Assembly (NCBI GenBank): GCA_016712275.1
Contig: JADJRI010000012.1
Location: 1 to 64,000, forward strand
Direction of reading: 5' to 3'
Origin: Planctomycetota bacterium
GTDB taxonomy: Bacteria > Planctomycetota > Phycisphaerae > UBA1845 > UTPLA1
DNA length: 64,000 nucleotides
Under the pieces are notes generated by a model. That model searched no databases, was not told where the DNA came from, and worked only from the letters and a program-made list of their open reading frames with translations. Every line of letters starts with the position of its first letter. Position 1 is the first letter of the stretch. Shown piece by piece: positions 36,456 to 45,828 of the stretch. The position numbers were made by a program, and so were the translations under genes.

Positions 36456-37031
36456 ATGAGTAAAAGTCCCTCTGAAATCACCCAGCTAATCGCCAATCTC
36501 GCTCACGGCGATCGGATGGCCGGAGACGAATTGTTACCGATGGTGTATCAGGAATTGCGTTCGCTCGCGGGAAAATACCTTCGCGGACAACGGCGCGATC
36601 ATACCCTGCAGCCTACGGCGCTGGTTCATGAAGCTTACCTAAAAATGATCGATCAAACCCAGGCGAAATGGAATGACCGGGCGCACTTCTTTGCGGTCGC
36701 GGCGACGGCCATGCGGCAAATACTGGTGAATCATGCCGTGGCCCGCGGAGCCCTGAAGCGCGGCGGCGGACGGGCGAAAATCGCCATCGATGAAAATGTC
36801 GCCGGCGCCGAGCAACCGGAATTCGATCCGATCGCGTTGGACGAAGCGCTGAAGAAACTGGCCGCGTTTGACGAACGCAAATCGAAAGTGGTCGAGCTAC
36901 GATTTTTCAGCGGACTGACGGTCGACGAGGTCGCGGAAGTTCTCAACGTTTCGAAAAGCACGGTGGAAGGCGACTGGCGAATGGCTCGCGCGTGGCTGTC
37001 TCGCGAGCTCGCGGAAGGCGGCGCTGCTTGA
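36456..37031 (+). CDS. RNA polymerase sigma factor, ECF subfamily (TIGR02999-like)
   Basis: The start at ATG 36456 gives a 191-residue factor beginning MSKSPSEITQLIANLAHGDR; the longer in-frame extension is not conserved. The subgroup signature is clear: ELLPMVYQELRSLAGKYLRG, QRRDHTLQPTALVHEAYLKM, WNDRAHFFAVAATAMRQILV and VELRFFSGLTVDEVAEVLNV with STVEGDWRMARAWL. This group is strongly linked to planctomycetes and acidobacteria and usually precedes a Ser/Thr kinase, as here. The TGA stop overlaps the kinase's TTG start. Confidence 0.93.
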   Translation: MSKSPSEITQLIANLAHGDRMAGDELLPMVYQELRSLAGKYLRGQRRDHTLQPTALVHEAYLKMIDQTQAKWNDRAHFFAVAATAMRQILVNHAVARGALKRGGGRAKIAIDENVAGAEQPEFDPIALDEALKKLAAFDERKSKVVELRFFSGLTVDEVAEVLNVSKSTVEGDWRMARAWLSRELAEGGAA

Positions 37032-39643
37032 ACGCCGAACGGTTCCGCCGAATCGATGAAATATTCAATCATGCCCGGTCGATGGAGCCGGACGATCGCA
37101 CTGCGTTCCTGTCCGCGGCCTGCGGGGGCGATGCCGAATTGCGCGCCGAGGTGCAGGCGCTGCTCGGACACGACGAACAACCGCAGGCCCTGTTCAAGAC
37201 CCCTGCGATCAAGGCGGGCCTGCAATTTTCCGGAATGGACAGTGCCAACGCAATTCCCGACGGCGAATCCACCCCCCTGCCGGAAAGTGTCGGCGGCTAT
37301 CGCATCGAGCAGGTCATCGGCGAAGGCGGCTTCGGCGTCGTTTATCTGGCAATTCAGGAGAATCCCAAACGCACGGTGGCTTTGAAGGTAATTCGACCGG
37401 GCCTCGCCACGCCTCAAATGCTAAGGCGTTTTGAGTACGAGGCACAGGTGCTCGGCCTGCTGACCCATCCCGGTATCGCGCAAATCTACGAGGCGGGAAC
37501 CGAGGATACGGGCCACGGGGTTCGCGCGTTTTTTGCAATGGAGTACATTCGCGGCCAGCGGCTGGATCATTATGCCAAGAGCAAGGCACTCACCGCGGAA
37601 TCGCGTCTCGATCTCATCGCGCGGGTGTGCGACGCGGTGCAGTATGCCCATCAAAAGGGCGTGGTCCATCGCGACCTGAAGCCACAGAACATTCTCGTCG
37701 ATGACAGCGGGAATCCGAAGATTCTGGATTTCGGCGTTTCCCGTGCGACGGACACGGATATTTACACCACCACATTGCAAACGACCGCGGGCCAGCTCAT
37801 CGGCACATTGCCGTACATGAGTCCCGAGCAGGTGTCCGGCGATCCCCGCGAAGTGGACACGCGAAGCGATGTCTACGCCGTCGGCGTGATTCTGTATCAG
37901 CTTCTGACCGGCAAATTGCCGCACGATCTGGCCAGCCGATCGATTCCCGAAGCAGCGCGAGTCATTCGTGACGAGCAGCCGTCGCGCTTGAGCTCATACA
38001 GCAAGGCGTTTCGCGGCGATGTGGACACCATCGTGCTGAAGTCCATGGAAAAGGACAAATCGCTTCGGTACCAGTCGGCTGCGGATCTTGCGGCCGACAT
38101 TCGACGTCACCTTCGCGGCGAGCCGATCGAAGCGAAACGCAGCAGCGGATGGTATGTGCTTCAAAAAAAGCTACGTCGATACAAGGTGGCCGCCACCATA
38201 TCGTTTGTCGGCGTTTTCCTCCTGTTGCTGGCTAGCATCGGGCTGTTTGTGTTGTACGATCGGTCGGTCGAACAGGCTGAAATCGCGAGAAATGAGCGCG
38301 ATTCGGCGACCCAGGCACGGGAAGAGGCCGAGCGGGAAACCCGACGCGCCCAGGCGGAAGAGCAGCGCGCCAACAGTGTTCGCAATTTCATTCTGCGCAC
38401 CCTGCAGTCGGCTGATCCACGCAGTTCGCGCGGCGCGGACCGCACGGTGCGCGAAGTGCTGGACGCTGTGTCTGAATGGCTGGACGAATCTTTCCGGGAC
38501 GACCCGCGCATCGAGGCCACGCTGCGTGAAACCGTGGGCCAAACCTATCTGGGATTGGGGCTCATCGACAATGCCGAATTGCACATCATGAGGGCGCTCG
38601 CGCTGCGGGAGAAAATGCCGGACGGGCCGGCCGTCGAATATGCGGATGCGCTCCAGGTCTATGGGACGCTTCGCTCTCAACAAGGCCATCAAGCCGAATG
38701 TCTCAAAGCCCTTAACGAAGCCCTTAAAATCTATGAAGAGAATTTGCCGGCCGACAGCCCGAAGATCGGCACGGTGTTGATGAACATCGGGTCGACGCGT
38801 ATTGAATTGAATGAACTCGATGACGTCGAAGAACTGATGACTCGCGCCGTTGAAATCGCCCGACACGCGCCGCCGATCGACGGTCCGCAGGAACACGAGG
38901 ACTCCGACCTGGCGGCCGCTCTCAGCGCGCTCGGCAAGATGAAATACGCCAAGCGCGACATGACGGCGGCCGAATCCTATTTCCGCGAAGCAATCGATGT
39001 GGTTGAGCAGAAACTGGGCGCCGATCATCCGATGCTCGCCCCGCTTTACAATAATGTTGCCGGCATGCTTGACATGCAAAACCGAACCGACGAGGGGTTG
39101 GAATTTTCGAAGAAGTCACTGGAATTGGCGCGAAGAACGCTGGGACCCAAACATGTGGATGTATCGCACGCCCTTTGCAGTGCGGGGCAATTGCTTGTCC
39201 GGCTCGACCGCCATGCAGAGGCCGAACCCTATTTTCGAGAAGCACTGGAAATTCGACGAGCCGGATTGGAGGCCGGCCATCCCTTGTTCGGGCAAGTCCT
39301 TTCCGGGCTGGGTCGATCACTTGTGGGCCAACAAAAGGCCGCGGAAGCTGAACCGATTCTGCGCGAGGCGCTGGCGATTCGCAAGAATACATCGCCACCC
39401 GGAGATTATGGAATCGGATATACAGGTGGAATCCTTGGAGAGTGCCTTCTTCAGCTTAAGAAACTGGATGAAGCCGAAAAGACGCTACTGAGCGCCTATC
39501 AAACCGTTGAAAAAGCACGAGGTCCCGGCTGCACTTCGGCACTGGCCTCGGCGCGAAACCTATTCATGCTCTACGAACAGCGCGGCGATACCGGAAAATC
39601 GGCCGAGTGGAAAGTGAAATCGGAAATGAGCGAAACGCCCTAG
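37028..39643 (+). CDS. Ser/Thr protein kinase with C-terminal TPR domain
   Basis: TTG 37028 overlaps the sigma stop and gives LNAERFRRIDEIFNHARSME, the normal start of this kinase group; an upstream in-frame start is inside the sigma gene. The product has 871 residues. Kinase motifs: GEGGFGVVYLA, VALKVIRPG, VVHRDLKPQN (His at about 214), ILDFGVSRA, MSPEQ. A membrane helix is at about residues 388-412 (ISFVGVFLLLLASIGLFVLY), followed by a charged coiled coil and about eight TPR units (for example AESYFREAIDVVEQKLGADH, AEPYFREALEIRRAGLEAGH). The frame is intact throughout. It is the partner of the upstream ECF factor; TPRs may detect a protein ligand outside the cell. Confidence 0.95.
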   Translation: MNAERFRRIDEIFNHARSMEPDDRTAFLSAACGGDAELRAEVQALLGHDEQPQALFKTPAIKAGLQFSGMDSANAIPDGESTPLPESVGGYRIEQVIGEGGFGVVYLAIQENPKRTVALKVIRPGLATPQMLRRFEYEAQVLGLLTHPGIAQIYEAGTEDTGHGVRAFFAMEYIRGQRLDHYAKSKALTAESRLDLIARVCDAVQYAHQKGVVHRDLKPQNILVDDSGNPKILDFGVSRATDTDIYTTTLQTTAGQLIGTLPYMSPEQVSGDPREVDTRSDVYAVGVILYQLLTGKLPHDLASRSIPEAARVIRDEQPSRLSSYSKAFRGDVDTIVLKSMEKDKSLRYQSAADLAADIRRHLRGEPIEAKRSSGWYVLQKKLRRYKVAATISFVGVFLLLLASIGLFVLYDRSVEQAEIARNERDSATQAREEAERETRRAQAEEQRANSVRNFILRTLQSADPRSSRGADRTVREVLDAVSEWLDESFRDDPRIEATLRETVGQTYLGLGLIDNAELHIMRALALREKMPDGPAVEYADALQVYGTLRSQQGHQAECLKALNEALKIYEENLPADSPKIGTVLMNIGSTRIELNELDDVEELMTRAVEIARHAPPIDGPQEHEDSDLAAALSALGKMKYAKRDMTAAESYFREAIDVVEQKLGADHPMLAPLYNNVAGMLDMQNRTDEGLEFSKKSLELARRTLGPKHVDVSHALCSAGQLLVRLDRHAEAEPYFREALEIRRAGLEAGHPLFGQVLSGLGRSLVGQQKAAEAEPILREALAIRKNTSPPGDYGIGYTGGILGECLLQLKKLDEAEKTLLSAYQTVEKARGPGCTSALASARNLFMLYEQRGDTGKSAEWKVKSEMSETP

Positions 39644-39697
39644 CGCACGGATCGGCGATGCCCGCCGACAACCAGTCCATGCCGATCCGACCGCGGC

Positions 39698-40645
39698 TCA
39701 GTCGCAAACCCCTTCGAAAGCGCATTTCACCCATTCCGGATGATCGATGAACGGGTTTCGATTGCCCTGATACTCGTAGATGATGTCATTGCGGTGACGC
39801 TCCTTTTCATCGACCGGGTCCTCATTGTGCCAGCGTATCAGCGTGTCGAGTCTGCCCATGTAGGCCACATCGAGCGTGCCGGTTCGCATTTGTGAAACAT
39901 CATTGGTGAGAACCAGATCCGGCTCCGGCTCCCCGGTGGCGCCATGGGTGCCGCCTTCATATCGAATGTCCATGTAGAACTGCGCCCTCGCCACATCTCC
40001 TCGACGGTCTTTCCATGTCTCCCATCGACCACTTGATCCGCTGCCCGCCGTCCAGTTGGAATTGCCGGGATACGTTCCGCTTCCACCGCCCGCGCCGCCA
40101 TTCGCCAGCGTCGGACGTTCCTCGCAGCCCGGGCAGTTGTCATAAGGCTTGTTGCCGCGGCTCGAGTTGTAATTCTTGTAGCAGAGAAAAAGATGGTGGC
40201 AGTCGGTGTAGGGTGCGTTCGAAGAATTGTCGTTGGGGAAACCGTACGACTTCGGCCATGAATGCTCGCGATCGTAGGGACGGTTGCCCGAGGTGCCTTT
40301 CACGAAAGATTCATTTCGATAAAGGTCGAGTATGTGGGTCGGATCGTCCGGATCCTCGTCCGCTCGCTCCAGAACTGTCCAAACCATGGCATAGGACTGT
40401 CGCGCATGGTCGTCGATCAGATCATGAAGCGATTGACGCAGCGCGATCCTGTTCGATGAATTTATGCTTGCATAATAGGCGGCATGGGGATCAACGGGCG
40501 CGACGGTCGGCGGAGAAGTATCGGCCGGAGAGGACGGCGCGGCGGTTTCCCTCGGAGCCGAGTCACTTTGAGAGCAGGCCAAACCGGCCGTTAAGATAAT
40601 CAAGCCGATCGTTAACTGAAATCGATTCAGGGATGTTCGAATCAT
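39698..40645 (-). CDS. Endonuclease I family nuclease, probable lipoprotein
   Basis: The start at ATG 40645 is six bases after GGGAGA; it gives MIRTSLNRFQLTIGLIILTA and a lipobox AGLACSQ. A Pro/Ser/Ala-rich linker follows. The nuclease part shows endonuclease I/EndA motifs: YDREHSWPKSYGFPN (catalytic His), YTDCHHLFLCYKNYNSSRGN, RGDVARAQFYMDIRYEG and the end NRNPFIDHPEWV. Such enzymes cut DNA non-specifically, with a magnesium ion, in the periplasm or outside the cell. A role in nutrient scavenging or biofilm DNA turnover is possible. Confidence 0.9.
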   Translation of the reverse strand: MIRTSLNRFQLTIGLIILTAGLACSQSDSAPRETAAPSSPADTSPPTVAPVDPHAAYYASINSSNRIALRQSLHDLIDDHARQSYAMVWTVLERADEDPDDPTHILDLYRNESFVKGTSGNRPYDREHSWPKSYGFPNDNSSNAPYTDCHHLFLCYKNYNSSRGNKPYDNCPGCEERPTLANGGAGGGSGTYPGNSNWTAGSGSSGRWETWKDRRGDVARAQFYMDIRYEGGTHGATGEPEPDLVLTNDVSQMRTGTLDVAYMGRLDTLIRWHNEDPVDEKERHRNDIIYEYQGNRNPFIDHPEWVKCAFEGVCD

Positions 40646-40781
40646 CAACATTCTCCCAATGAAACCGTGGAAAGGGCATGACGCCAAATCACTATTGAAT
40701 CGCACGCGGCAATCGGATGTCAATGCAGTCGCTTTGAATCAAAGGCTCGCCGGGAAATGCCCGACCAGCTAAACTCCCGCC

Positions 40782-41872
40782 ATGAAGATTGCGTATTTCG
40801 ACTGCTTTAGCGGTGCATCCGGCGACATGATTCTCGGCGCTCTCATTGCGGCGGGACTGGATGAAAACGCGCTGCGACATGATCTGGAGAGACTACCACT
40901 TGCGGGATTTGAGCTTTCTGTCGAGCGGATCAAGAAGCAGGGTTTCGCGGCGGTGAAATTCGATGTTCACGCCCCCGATGAAAAAGCCCATCGCCATCTT
41001 CATCACATAACCAAGATCATTGACGCGGCAGACCTGTCGGATCGAATCAAGGATCGATCCAAGCTCATCTTTACGCGGTTGGCGGAAGCGGAGGCCAAGG
41101 TTCACGGCTCAATCCTCGAAAAAGTGCATTTTCCTGCTCGCCGATTCCAACCGGCAGCGGCACCGTGACCTGTCAGCATGGCGTCATGCCGGTACCGGCT
41201 CCGGCCACCGCCGAACTGCTCATCGGCGCACCGATCGCCGCAAGTGATGAAGTGGGCGAACTGACGACACCCACCGGCGCTGCCATTTTGACAACGCTCC
41301 CCGACAGCTTCGGTCCTTTGCCCGCCATGCGGATCGACCGAATCGGTTATGGCGCGGGGACGCGCGATGGAAAAAGCCGACCCAATGTGTTGCGCGTTAT
41401 TCTGGGTGATTCGATCGAGAACGGGCCGGCTCGCGACGAGATCATCGTACTTGAAACGAATCTGGATGACTGCACCGGCGAGCAGATCGGCCATGCGGTC
41501 ACACGCCTATTCGAAGCCGGCGCCGTGGATGTTTTCACAACGCCCATTTCCATGAAAAAGAACCGGCCGGGCGTGCTCCTTTCGGTGCTGTCGCCAGCCG
41601 GGCATGAGGCGGCCTGCGAAGCCGTGATGTTCGGCGAGACGACGACATTCGGGATTCGCCGGTCGGTCTGGACACGATCCATGCTGGACCGTCGAAGCGT
41701 GACGGTGGAAACGCGGTTCGGTCCGGTTCGAATGAAAATCGGCACACGAAACGGCGCTGTCATGCGGGCTACGCCGGAGTATGATGATTGCGCGGCTGCA
41801 GCCAAGGCACGCGGCGCAACATTGTATGAAGTCATGCGGGCCGCAACCGCGGCGTACCTTGCCGCCCCATAG
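40782..41872 (+). CDS. larC: LarC-type nickel-insertion protein (DUF111), internally deleted and frameshifted
   Basis: The N-terminus MKIAYFDCFSGASGDMILGA is diagnostic of LarC/DUF111, which makes the nickel-pincer cofactor of lactate racemase by CTP-dependent nickel insertion. The sequence is normal up to EKVHF at about 41130, then jumps to CSPIPTGSGTVTCQHG in another frame. The family would have HEVGAVDS-type residues and about 27 codons in between, so roughly 80 bases are missing. The rest is normal (PVPAPATAELL, IIVLETNLDDCTGEQIG, PISMKKNRPGVLLSVL) to the stop at 41872. No larA, larB or larE is in the window. Either the assembly lost a segment or this is a decayed gene. Confidence 0.82.
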
Positions 41873-41910
41873 TCGGGTGCCGGTCATTCGAGAGAGAACG
41901 GATTCTCTGC

Positions 41911-42609
41911 ATGTTCGCGGAATTCTCCGGCATTTCCACACAGCAATTGTATCTGCTCGGCGGCCTTGCGCTTTTTTCGCTTGTCCTGGTTACCTCATGG
42001 CGCGGCCGGCGAAAACTTGACGGCTCGCCAAAGCAATATCGACGCGAAATCGACGGGGCGACACGAGAAAGCGCGGCCGTCCATCGCGATCTGGAGATTC
42101 TGATCAGGGAACTCAACGAACTTTCCGCCACAATCGGCGCTCAAATGGACTCTCGCTACAAAAAGCTACGCGAAACCATGCACGAAGCCGACCAGCGCAT
42201 TGTGGAACTTTGCGCATTGATGGAACGCGTCGATGACGCACTTGAAACTCTGAATTCCGGCGGAAATGCGAATGGTGAATCGGCGGCGGAACAAGTGGCG
42301 TCGGAAAATGTTCGATCGACGCAATTGGATTGGATCGTCAATGACGAAGCAGCGCGCTCCATCCGCAATGAGCCCGATGAGCTCATCGTGACACGGGCCA
42401 CAGCGAAAGAACCCGCACCCTTGCAGCGCACACCTGCCCCGCCGGACGAAATGGACATTCTCAACCGGCGCGTGTGCGATCTGGCCGCAGAGGGACATCA
42501 CCCGGTGCAAATCGCCGAAGTTGTGAATCGAACGGTGGGCGAAGTCGAACTGATCCTGCACCTGGACCGCCGGGCAAAAAAACAAACCGATTCAATCGCC
42601 CGCACCTGA
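41911..42609 (+). CDS. Membrane-anchored coiled-coil protein with C-terminal HTH-like region
   Basis: 232 residues. An N-terminal membrane helix (YLLGGLALFSLVLVTSW) is followed by a long coiled coil (about residues 45-115: RREIDGATRESAAVHRDLEI and on), then a Ser/Ala/Pro linker. The last 45 residues (DILNRRVCDLAAEGHHPVQI, AEVVNRTVGEVELILHL) look like a helix-turn-helix of the type found in DUF6115-like proteins. It is placed between larC and unrelated minus-strand genes. The function is unknown. Confidence 0.7.
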   Translation: MFAEFSGISTQQLYLLGGLALFSLVLVTSWRGRRKLDGSPKQYRREIDGATRESAAVHRDLEILIRELNELSATIGAQMDSRYKKLRETMHEADQRIVELCALMERVDDALETLNSGGNANGESAAEQVASENVRSTQLDWIVNDEAARSIRNEPDELIVTRATAKEPAPLQRTPAPPDEMDILNRRVCDLAAEGHHPVQIAEVVNRTVGEVELILHLDRRAKKQTDSIART

Positions 42610-42649
42610 CTTCAGTTCCGCAAGTGCCCCGAAACGGTTCGCGGCATTC

Positions 42650-43708
42650 TCATTGCATCAGCACCATTTTCGCCTGCGACTCGCGAATGGACTTCTGATA
42701 TTTTGCGTAACTTTTCACCGCCTGCGTCACAAACGCTTCGCCCAATTCCCCGGATGCGAGGCCCTCGAGCATTCCACTGAGCAAGTAAGCCTCCGGCGTA
42801 ATCGACTCGCGCGCAAAAAGCACGGAGTATAGGCCGTGATCGAGCGTCGGCTTGTGCAATAGGACGGCGCTGCGCGGAGAAATGTAGAACAGGCCCATCT
42901 GCCTTTCAGGGGTCCTGCACCCGACAAGCGTGGCAAAGGGGTCCCAATAATCGGTCAGCAGTCGATTCTGGCCCAGGAACCCCGTGATGACGCTGCCCGC
43001 ACCGAAGGCGATATCGCGCCCGTCAATTGAAATGACCGTCGATTCGCCGCAAAGCGCTTCCCGCAACGGCTGCTCAGTCGCTTCGACACTTCGACTGTTC
43101 GGCCATGCAACCGCCAGCAAATAAAGGTCGAATGGGGCTTCCACGGTTCGTGCCATCCAAGCGTCATTGGTGTCAACGCGACGGTGGAACACGGAGCGGC
43201 GAATCATTCGGCGTTCATCGCCGCGATCCTTAAAGACGCGCGTCCAGCCGGCATCTTTCGTCAGGTGGACATCGACGCCATAGCGCGAACCCCAATACAT
43301 GTTGGCATCCGGGTTGGATCCGTCGCCGAGGGCGCGCTTGCGATTGCGACCATCGTCATACAAGGCAACATGCACGGTGACACTCAGGTAACCTTGTTCG
43401 TGAATCAGGCGGGGCAATGAGGATTCGAATTCAATCGCTTCATGCGCCGTGGGTTTGGAAGCCGGTGGACTGTCGCCGACGGTCATCGCGGTCGACCCTC
43501 CGGACTCGTTCGAAGCAGTCGACAGCTCATCGCTGGAATCAGAGTCCGGTTCTTTCGACGGTTTGGAAGAGAAGATGACCGCAATCCCGAACGAAGCAAT
43601 CAAAGAAACGACAAATACAATCGTCGCAAGCCGCTGCGATCGGGACGAAAAAAGCCCCCTCGACCGAACTCGATGCAGCATCAGTGCCAGCCGCGAGTAG
43701 TCGGTCAT
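42650..43708 (-). CDS. Hypothetical membrane-anchored protein
   Basis: 352 residues that I do not recognise. A membrane helix lies at about residues 27-46 (LATIVFVVSLIASFGIAVIF), followed by a Ser/Asp-rich stretch and then a soluble domain (about residues 90-340) with VALYDDGRNRKRALGDGSNP, YWGSRYGVDVHLTKDAGW and GFLGQNRLLTDYWDP. The last 30 residues are helical. The ATG at 43708 has GGAG nine bases upstream but lies inside a long terminator-like hairpin (43648-43718), so transcript start and translation start deserve checking. It is 39 bases after the metallophosphoesterase gene. Confidence 0.7.
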   Translation of the reverse strand: MTDYSRLALMLHRVRSRGLFSSRSQRLATIVFVVSLIASFGIAVIFSSKPSKEPDSDSSDELSTASNESGGSTAMTVGDSPPASKPTAHEAIEFESSLPRLIHEQGYLSVTVHVALYDDGRNRKRALGDGSNPDANMYWGSRYGVDVHLTKDAGWTRVFKDRGDERRMIRRSVFHRRVDTNDAWMARTVEAPFDLYLLAVAWPNSRSVEATEQPLREALCGESTVISIDGRDIAFGAGSVITGFLGQNRLLTDYWDPFATLVGCRTPERQMGLFYISPRSAVLLHKPTLDHGLYSVLFARESITPEAYLLSGMLEGLASGELGEAFVTQAVKSYAKYQKSIRESQAKMVLMQ

Positions 43709-43718
43709 GGGGGCTTTT
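43648..43718 (-). terminator. Terminator-like hairpin that contains the start codon of the downstream gene
   Basis: On the minus strand AAAAGCCCCC (43718-43709) pairs with GGGGGCTTTT (43659-43650), GACCGA with TCGGTC, and ACTCG with CGAGT, leaving a loop of about 21 bases and ending in TTTTTT. The start codon ATG (43708-43706) begins in the mismatch between the first two paired blocks. It lies 30 bases past the metallophosphoesterase stop, so it may terminate that gene or regulate the next. Confidence 0.7.
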
Positions 43719-43747
43719 CTCCGTGCGTCGCCCTGGCGCGCGGTGGA

Positions 43748-45670
43748 TTACGGCTGCACATCCTCTGCCTGGGTCACCGTTTCTCCCAGCTTCAGCGTGA
43801 CATCAAACGTCTCGATTCGATTGAGCGAATCCTCAAGAAAGCTGACCTGCACCTTGTGTCGCCCGGGGCTGACGCGTCGCAGATTGACCGACAACGGAAC
43901 CGAGACCGACTCACCCGGTTTCAAGGTCAGCGGCAATCGGGTGATGACCTCCGGATCCGGATGAAGCTGCGCGCCATTGACGCGAACAACCGGCCAGCAG
44001 GCGACTTCAATTTTGGCTTTGTTGGTCAGTTTAACGGAGACATCCGCATCGCTCTCAAAGTAAGTCAGACCAAAATCGGTTTGTTCCCTGGTAAACGACC
44101 ATTCCTTTGGGCCTTCAAGGGCAACCGAAAGCGGCGGTGCAACTGGAATGTCCTTCGCGTCGGCCGCCGCCATAATGCGCACGGACCCCTTGTCGGGCAG
44201 GTCATAGGCCACTTCGCAGCCCCAATGATCGCCTGCATCCACGGTTCGAATAATGCGGCCGGGCGCAACATTCGGCTGGGAAGAACCTCGCTTGGCCACG
44301 CGAATCCAGATTCGGGCGTCATCGAATGATTGGTTCAGCGCGTTTTGAACTGTGGCACAGACCTTGGTCGCGCTGCCATCATTCGGCGCATCAAAATAGA
44401 CGCGAAGCCGGCCTGAGGGGATGGAATGCTGCAGTTTTTCCGCTGCGCTGTCGTTCGGATAGGTGTAGGCCAGTTGGTCGCCATTCACCTCAACGATTCG
44501 ATAATGGCTGAAGCCCGTGGCCCGATCACGCATGCACGTGCTGGATTGGTGTGTTCGAACGAAATGAAAATCATCCAATCCATCGAGCTTGGACGCGAAT
44601 TCCTTGAAATCCCAATCGGTGGAGCCGCCGGACACATACAGCTTGATGTGGTTTTCCTTGATGAATTCATTGATGCCGCCGCGCTCGCGCCAAACATCGA
44701 TCAGACCCATTTCGTCGCTGTTGGAAAAAATGAAGTTCATTCGCTTGGTGCGATTGCGTTTCAAATCGGCATCGACCCATTGAATCTGCGAATAGTCCTG
44801 ATCGAGCGGGTTCGCCGGATGATCGAGCAGGAGAATTCCGTGATAATCGCCATAATCGATGGTGCCCATGGGCGCGGTGGCGATGTACTTTGTGAAACTC
44901 GACTCATGGTCGTGCGAGCCGCACAACATGAAGACCGGGGCATTGAACTGCTCAAAGTACTTCAGGACGCGCGCCCAACTTTTGGCGTCGTCCATGACGC
45001 GCGACCACTCGGTGTAATCACCGGTCGCGACGATGAACTCTGGTCCGAGCAGATTGATCTCCTTGGGCAGCATGTCATCGAAATCAGGGGCCGTGGGGTC
45101 GCCGATGTTCATGTTTGAGAGATGAACGAATCGGAACTTGTTCTTAAATTTATCGATGATGCAAACGCTACGGCGCGAATAATAGGTTTCGTCCGCCGTT
45201 TTTACTTCGAGGTCGTACAAGCCGGGTTCGATGCCGTCTGTAACTTGCAGAACAATGTGGCAATACTCCTGATTGAAATATGATGGAGGCGTCTTGGGCC
45301 GCAAAATGGATTGGATGGTCGGTTCGAGCGCATGCTTCAGCGTGAATCCGACATCACCTTTGAAATTCGGCGGTAGACTCATCACGAAATAAAAGGTGTC
45401 GCCGGGCGTCACGAAAATGGGTCGGCCCTGCGATGGTTCGCGAATCACCGCCCCATCGACCGGCTTGGTCGGCGACGGAATCGCAACCGGCTCTGCTTTC
45501 TCCGGCGTTGGCCGGGGTTCAGGAAGTATCGGCCCATCTTCCTTTGCGGTGGTTGGTTTTGATTTGGTTTCGTCGGCGTAGGCCCAGCGACCTTCAACGA
45601 CGGTCAACGCCATCGACAATAAAAGAACTCTTGCGAGAACGCGCGATCGCACGACCCGATGCAGCGGCAT
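43748..45670 (-). CDS. Secreted metallophosphoesterase (calcineurin-like) with beta-sandwich ends
   Basis: 640 residues with an N-terminal signal peptide (VLARVLLLSMALTVVEGRWA). After a Pro-rich linker and a beta-sandwich domain (about residues 80-175), the phosphoesterase core begins at FRFVHLSNMNIGD (a variant of the usual D-x-H metal motif), with VATGDYTEWSR (GD motif) and LCGSHDHESS (GNHD-like). The later His motifs are in LLLDHPANP and TDWDFKEF-type segments and are atypical, so activity is not certain. A C-terminal beta-sandwich rich in KPGESVSVPLSVNLRR follows. It is probably periplasmic or extracellular. The substrate is unknown. Confidence 0.78.
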   Translation of the reverse strand: MPLHRVVRSRVLARVLLLSMALTVVEGRWAYADETKSKPTTAKEDGPILPEPRPTPEKAEPVAIPSPTKPVDGAVIREPSQGRPIFVTPGDTFYFVMSLPPNFKGDVGFTLKHALEPTIQSILRPKTPPSYFNQEYCHIVLQVTDGIEPGLYDLEVKTADETYYSRRSVCIIDKFKNKFRFVHLSNMNIGDPTAPDFDDMLPKEINLLGPEFIVATGDYTEWSRVMDDAKSWARVLKYFEQFNAPVFMLCGSHDHESSFTKYIATAPMGTIDYGDYHGILLLDHPANPLDQDYSQIQWVDADLKRNRTKRMNFIFSNSDEMGLIDVWRERGGINEFIKENHIKLYVSGGSTDWDFKEFASKLDGLDDFHFVRTHQSSTCMRDRATGFSHYRIVEVNGDQLAYTYPNDSAAEKLQHSIPSGRLRVYFDAPNDGSATKVCATVQNALNQSFDDARIWIRVAKRGSSQPNVAPGRIIRTVDAGDHWGCEVAYDLPDKGSVRIMAAADAKDIPVAPPLSVALEGPKEWSFTREQTDFGLTYFESDADVSVKLTNKAKIEVACWPVVRVNGAQLHPDPEVITRLPLTLKPGESVSVPLSVNLRRVSPGRHKVQVSFLEDSLNRIETFDVTLKLGETVTQAEDVQP

Positions 45671-45828
45671 GTGTCACTCCCTCGACTGGTGTGGTTATCC
45701 GTAACAAATTCTATTGCTCCAATGCAACAAGTTGCTATTATAGGACATAAATCGGGCTAGGCAAAGACAATCTTGACGTTTCGGGATCGCCAGGCCCCGT
45801 ACACATAACAAATTGGAGGCGGAGCATC

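Noticed and set aside
38171..39079. A 302-codon minus-strand open frame
   Set aside because: Lies wholly opposite the TPR region of the intact kinase and shows no family motif.
43442..44329. A 295-codon plus-strand open frame across two minus-strand genes
   Set aside because: Composition is that of a shadow, no ribosome-binding site, and it crosses two real genes.
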